In this document: positions 60,690 to 64,000 of the stretch, one piece after another
Numbering within the stretch: position 1 is the stretch's first letter
How the letters are laid out: every line of letters starts with the position of its first letter
NCBI GenBank assembly: GCA_004297945.1
Contig: SCRC01000060.1
Coordinates: 37,655 to 101,654 of the forward strand
DNA: 64,000 bases
Source: Candidimonas sp.
GTDB lineage: Bacteria > Pseudomonadota > Gammaproteobacteria > Burkholderiales > Burkholderiaceae_B
Direction: 5' to 3'
Notes under the pieces: generated by a model
What the model saw: the letters and a program-made list of their open reading frames with translations, nothing else
The model's database searches: none
Told to the model about the DNA's origin: nothing
Position numbers and translations under genes: made by a program

Positions 60690-62696
60690 GTGGGATCGTA
60701 TTTGCAGGCGCTGATCGATTATTTTTCAATTCATCCGTATCTGGCCATGGCTGGTGTTTTTGCCGCCTCCTTACTTGAGGCGGTTGCGGTTATCGGCACC
60801 ATAGTCCCGGGCAGTTCAATCGTATTCGCAGGTGGCGTGCTCATAGGTCTTAACGCGCTTGACCTAGGGTGGACGATGGCTCTTGCCATTGGCGGCGCGA
60901 TTCTGGGCGACGGTTTGAGTTATTGGCTGGGCCACCATTATCGTACGTCGATATCGACAGTCTGGCCGATGAAGAATCATCCCGAATTGCTTGCGCGCGG
61001 CCAGGAGTATTTCACCAGAAACGGCGGCAAGAGCGTGTTTTTTGGCCGATTTCTGGGGCCCGTGCGCGCCATCGTGCCGGTGACGGCAGGTATAGCTGGC
61101 ATGTCTGTGCCCCATTTTTTTCTTATGAATGTGTTGTCAGCCGTGGCCTGGGCGGCCGCCCATATCATTCCGGGCGCACTGTTTGGAGCGTCGCTGCAAA
61201 TTGCGGGGGCGGTAAGTTCTCGTTTGCTTATCTTGCTGCTTCTTATTGCCGCATTTTTATGGGTGGTGGTCAAGTGTGCGAAATTTGCCCACACCTACGG
61301 CTGGGCTCGCGTTAAATCCTTGCGTGATCGCATGGTGCTGGACGCCCGCAGCAAAAAAGGTATCGTTTCGCGTACGATCCTGTCGCTGTTCGATCCCGCC
61401 AAAGCCGAGTCTCAGGCTTTGCTTTTTTCTGCTTTTCTTCTGGTGGGCGGCAGTTGGCTATTTTTGGGCACAGTGAAAGGCATTATTTCCAATAACGCTC
61501 TGATTCGGTTCGATCAAACAGTCTATATTTTCCTGCAAGAGCTGCGCACACGGTGGGGAGACAGCTTCATGGTGGCCGTCGCTGAAGTGGGCGGGCCTGC
61601 TGGAACAGCGTTGCTGGTGCTCGTGGTGTCTTTGCTTCTTGCGTTCAGACGTCGTTGGCGCACTCTGACATACTGGGTGGCTGCGGCCGGCTTTGGCGAG
61701 ATTCTTGTCTGGACGCTGAAATATACGTTGAATCGTGTCAGTCCAGATAATGTATATACCGGCGTTGATCAACTCTCCTTTCCAGGAGCACACGCCACGT
61801 TGAGCATTGTGGTGTATGGCTTTCTCGCATTTTTACTCGGACGTGGAAAATCCGACAAGGAAAAAATCGCGATTACTCTGGTGGCTGCGATACTGATTGC
61901 GCTGCTTGAATTTTCCGGGCTTTATTTGGGAGTGCGCTGGTTTTCGAATGTATTGGGGGGCCTGAGTCTGGGTTTGATCTGGTTGGCATTGCTCAGTATT
62001 GCCTATATTCATCACTTGCCCGTCGAGCGCTTGCGCACATGGCCGTTTTCGCTGGCGATTGTGCTGGTTCTGGGGCTGTCTGGCAGCTTCTATATTGGGC
62101 CGAGGCATGACGCCGATGTTAAACGCTATGCCTATCGGCCTCAGATCGCAACCATGTCGCAGGCGGCCTGGGTGGATGGTGGATGGCGCCTGTTGCCCTT
62201 CGCGCGTTCGGAGTTAAGCGGCGAATTCGAAGAGCCTTTGTCGGTTCAGTGGGCCGGGTCGGCGGAGCAAATCGGCCGTACGATGATGCAAGCTGGCTGG
62301 CAAACGCCTGAACCGTGGGGGTCGAAAGCCAGCTTGCTGTGGCTTTTGCCCAATACCTCCAGCACGGAGATCCCGGTATTGCCAAAATTCGACTACGGCC
62401 GTGAACAAAAAATCACCTTAACCAAAGCTATCGGTTCGCAGCAGCGGATCGTGCTTCGACTCTGGCGGTTTCGTTATCTGATAGAGACTGCGCAGAGAGG
62501 CGCGACGCAACCACTTTGGAGCGGCATGGTCACGATTGAACATTTACAGCATCCATTAGGCATGGTCACCATTGCAAAAACCCAGGACGATTTCACCCGG
62601 CCTCAGCAGATCTTGCGCAAGGATTTGCTGGGCCGGCATGTATCTGTTCTGGAGCGTGCCCGCCGGGGCATTACCATTTTGCTGGTTTGGCCATAG
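60690..62696 (+). CDS. DedA / PAP2-phosphatase / LssY-like multidomain membrane protein
   Basis: DedA-like GTIVPGSSIVFAGGVL...FFGRFLGPVRAIVPVTAGIAGM; PAP2 KYTLNRVSPDN...FPGAHATLS...LGVRWFSNVLGG; C-terminal LssY-like region; GTG 60690 preceded by GGAGG. Confidence 0.88.
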   Translation: MGSYLQALIDYFSIHPYLAMAGVFAASLLEAVAVIGTIVPGSSIVFAGGVLIGLNALDLGWTMALAIGGAILGDGLSYWLGHHYRTSISTVWPMKNHPELLARGQEYFTRNGGKSVFFGRFLGPVRAIVPVTAGIAGMSVPHFFLMNVLSAVAWAAAHIIPGALFGASLQIAGAVSSRLLILLLLIAAFLWVVVKCAKFAHTYGWARVKSLRDRMVLDARSKKGIVSRTILSLFDPAKAESQALLFSAFLLVGGSWLFLGTVKGIISNNALIRFDQTVYIFLQELRTRWGDSFMVAVAEVGGPAGTALLVLVVSLLLAFRRRWRTLTYWVAAAGFGEILVWTLKYTLNRVSPDNVYTGVDQLSFPGAHATLSIVVYGFLAFLLGRGKSDKEKIAITLVAAILIALLEFSGLYLGVRWFSNVLGGLSLGLIWLALLSIAYIHHLPVERLRTWPFSLAIVLVLGLSGSFYIGPRHDADVKRYAYRPQIATMSQAAWVDGGWRLLPFARSELSGEFEEPLSVQWAGSAEQIGRTMMQAGWQTPEPWGSKASLLWLLPNTSSTEIPVLPKFDYGREQKITLTKAIGSQQRIVLRLWRFRYLIETAQRGATQPLWSGMVTIEHLQHPLGMVTIAKTQDDFTRPQQILRKDLLGRHVSVLERARRGITILLVWP

Positions 62697-62756
62697 AAGG
62701 CTGGTGCAATACGACAAGTGGCAGGCTTGTAAGTAACTGGAAAAGGAGCTCGGGTA

Positions 62757-63680
62757 ATGGCGAGGACGCACAAGATCGTAAGTCTGATTGGCGCTCCGAC
62801 CGATGTGGGAGCCAGCCGTCGCGGATCCAGCATGGGCCCGGAGGCGCTGCGCGTGGCAGGTATCGCCAAGGCGCTCGACCGCCTTGGCCTGCCGGTGCGC
62901 GATTGCGGCAATATCAGCGGCCCGGCCAATCCCTGCCTGGCTCCGGTCAATGGCTTTCGTCATCTGACTGAAGTCGTGCAATGGAATCAACTGCTGCATG
63001 ACGCTGTTTATACAGAGTTGGTAGAGGGCCGTTTACCTTTGGTTCTAGGCGGCGATCATTGTCTGGGTATAGGCTCGATTAGTGCAGTGGCCCGCTACTG
63101 TCGCGAGCGGGGCCGGGCGTTGCGAGTGCTATGGCTGGATGCACATGTCGACTTCAATACGGCTGCCATCACACCCACCGGCAATATCCACGGGATGCCG
63201 GTGGCCTGTCTGTGCGGTTACGGCCCGGAAAGGCTCGTACAGATGGGTGGGCACGTTCCGATTCTGTCGTCCGAGCAGATTCGTCAGATCGGTATCCGTA
63301 GCGTTGACGAGGGCGAAAAGAGGCTGGTGCATGAGGCTGGCATCGAAGTGTTTGACATGCGCGCAGTAGACGAACTCGGCATGCGTCAGGTCATGCAGTC
63401 GGCGCTGCGTGATGTTGATGGTAACGTGCACCTGCATGTCAGCTTTGACGTGGACTTTCTCGATCCGGGCATTGCCCCAGGTGTGGCAACGACGGTACGT
63501 GGCGGGCCCACTTATCGCGAGGCTCAGTTGTGCATGGAAATGCTGGCCGATACCGCAGGCCTGTCGTCGCTGGATATTGTGGAGCTCAATCCGGCGTTTG
63601 ATGTACGCAACCAGACCGCCGAGCTTGCCGTCGATTTGATCGGAAGCCTGTTTGGTAAAAGCACGCTGATACATCGTTGA
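62757..63680 (+). CDS. rocF: arginase
   Basis: GGDHCLGIGS, LWLDAHVDFNT, HVSFDVDFLDPGIAPGVATTVRGG carry the Mn-ligand motifs of the arginase family. Confidence 0.93.
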   Translation: MARTHKIVSLIGAPTDVGASRRGSSMGPEALRVAGIAKALDRLGLPVRDCGNISGPANPCLAPVNGFRHLTEVVQWNQLLHDAVYTELVEGRLPLVLGGDHCLGIGSISAVARYCRERGRALRVLWLDAHVDFNTAAITPTGNIHGMPVACLCGYGPERLVQMGGHVPILSSEQIRQIGIRSVDEGEKRLVHEAGIEVFDMRAVDELGMRQVMQSALRDVDGNVHLHVSFDVDFLDPGIAPGVATTVRGGPTYREAQLCMEMLADTAGLSSLDIVELNPAFDVRNQTAELAVDLIGSLFGKSTLIHR

Positions 63681-63686
63681 TGGGGG

Positions 63687-63710
63687 ATGGCACCCACGCG
63701 GGGGGGGGCC
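63687..63710. repeat. degenerate REP-like half unit
   Basis: ATGGCACCCACGCGGGGGGGGGCC; G-run replaces the normal loop and arm. Confidence 0.5.
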
Positions 63711-63854
63711 AAACATCCTCGGTATTACACAGCCATCCTAGGGCATTTTCGGTTGAAGTGTTTACGGAACTGAACGTGTTTCGCGTCGCTATTTTTTTAG
63801 CCGTTAGGAGTGGGGGCAGCGGGTGGGGTCATCGTTTAGGGTTGGGGCATTCTA

Positions 63855-63894
63855 TCTATAAACACGCCGCAGGGTCTATAAACACGCCGCAGGG
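63855..63894. repeat. two tandem 20-bp units
   Basis: TCTATAAACACGCCGCAGGG x2, perfect. Confidence 0.9.
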
Positions 63895-64000
63895 CGAGGG
63901 GTGGGTACCGGTCCGGTCCGTCCAGCGGTCGTGGCGCGTCGCGCCCCGACTGCCCGGGTCTGCCTCGTCCAGGCGGGCGCCGGGCGAACTCACTACGCCT

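Overview
This 64-kb window looks like a beta-proteobacterial (Alcaligenaceae-like) chromosome segment; that placement is inferred from protein character, not a search. Roughly 1-17.7 kb looks like accessory catabolic or transport DNA. It carries an HpaB-type monooxygenase C-terminus, cupin, amidase, GntR regulator, DUF2848 protein, a complete branched-chain-type ABC transporter, an orphan TRAP binding protein, a zone of IS and gene debris (9.6-13.4 kb), an FAD amine-oxidase-like gene and a TauABC-like transporter with a LysR regulator. From tRNA-Pro (18.15 kb) onward the content is mostly housekeeping: a second Liv-type ABC system with a fused permease, indolepyruvate ferredoxin oxidoreductase, PldA, tRNA-Arg, DctB/DctD-like two-component pair, cardiolipin synthase, tRNA-His, Sua5/YciO, M50 protease, DapA, BamC, CysG/CysI/CysJ, a RoxA-like cupin, MutS, a GGDEF/EAL protein, OtnK/OtnI, DedA/PAP2/LssY and arginase. 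The most distinctive non-coding signal is a dispersed, hairpin-forming, REP/BIME-like repeat (ATGGCACCCACAAGGGGTGCCGCTACA and variants). It occurs at about 11 loci, all right of 18.3 kb, shows compensatory stem substitutions and has expanded into three different tandem arrays. Other notable signals are a perfect 46-bp palindrome between the DUF2848 and ABC genes, a CTTATCCATGG motif shared by three promoter regions in the left part, several pseudogene scars, and an 8-bp microsatellite in the 5' region of the GGDEF/EAL gene. No CRISPR array, rRNA operon or recognisable complete defence system was seen.
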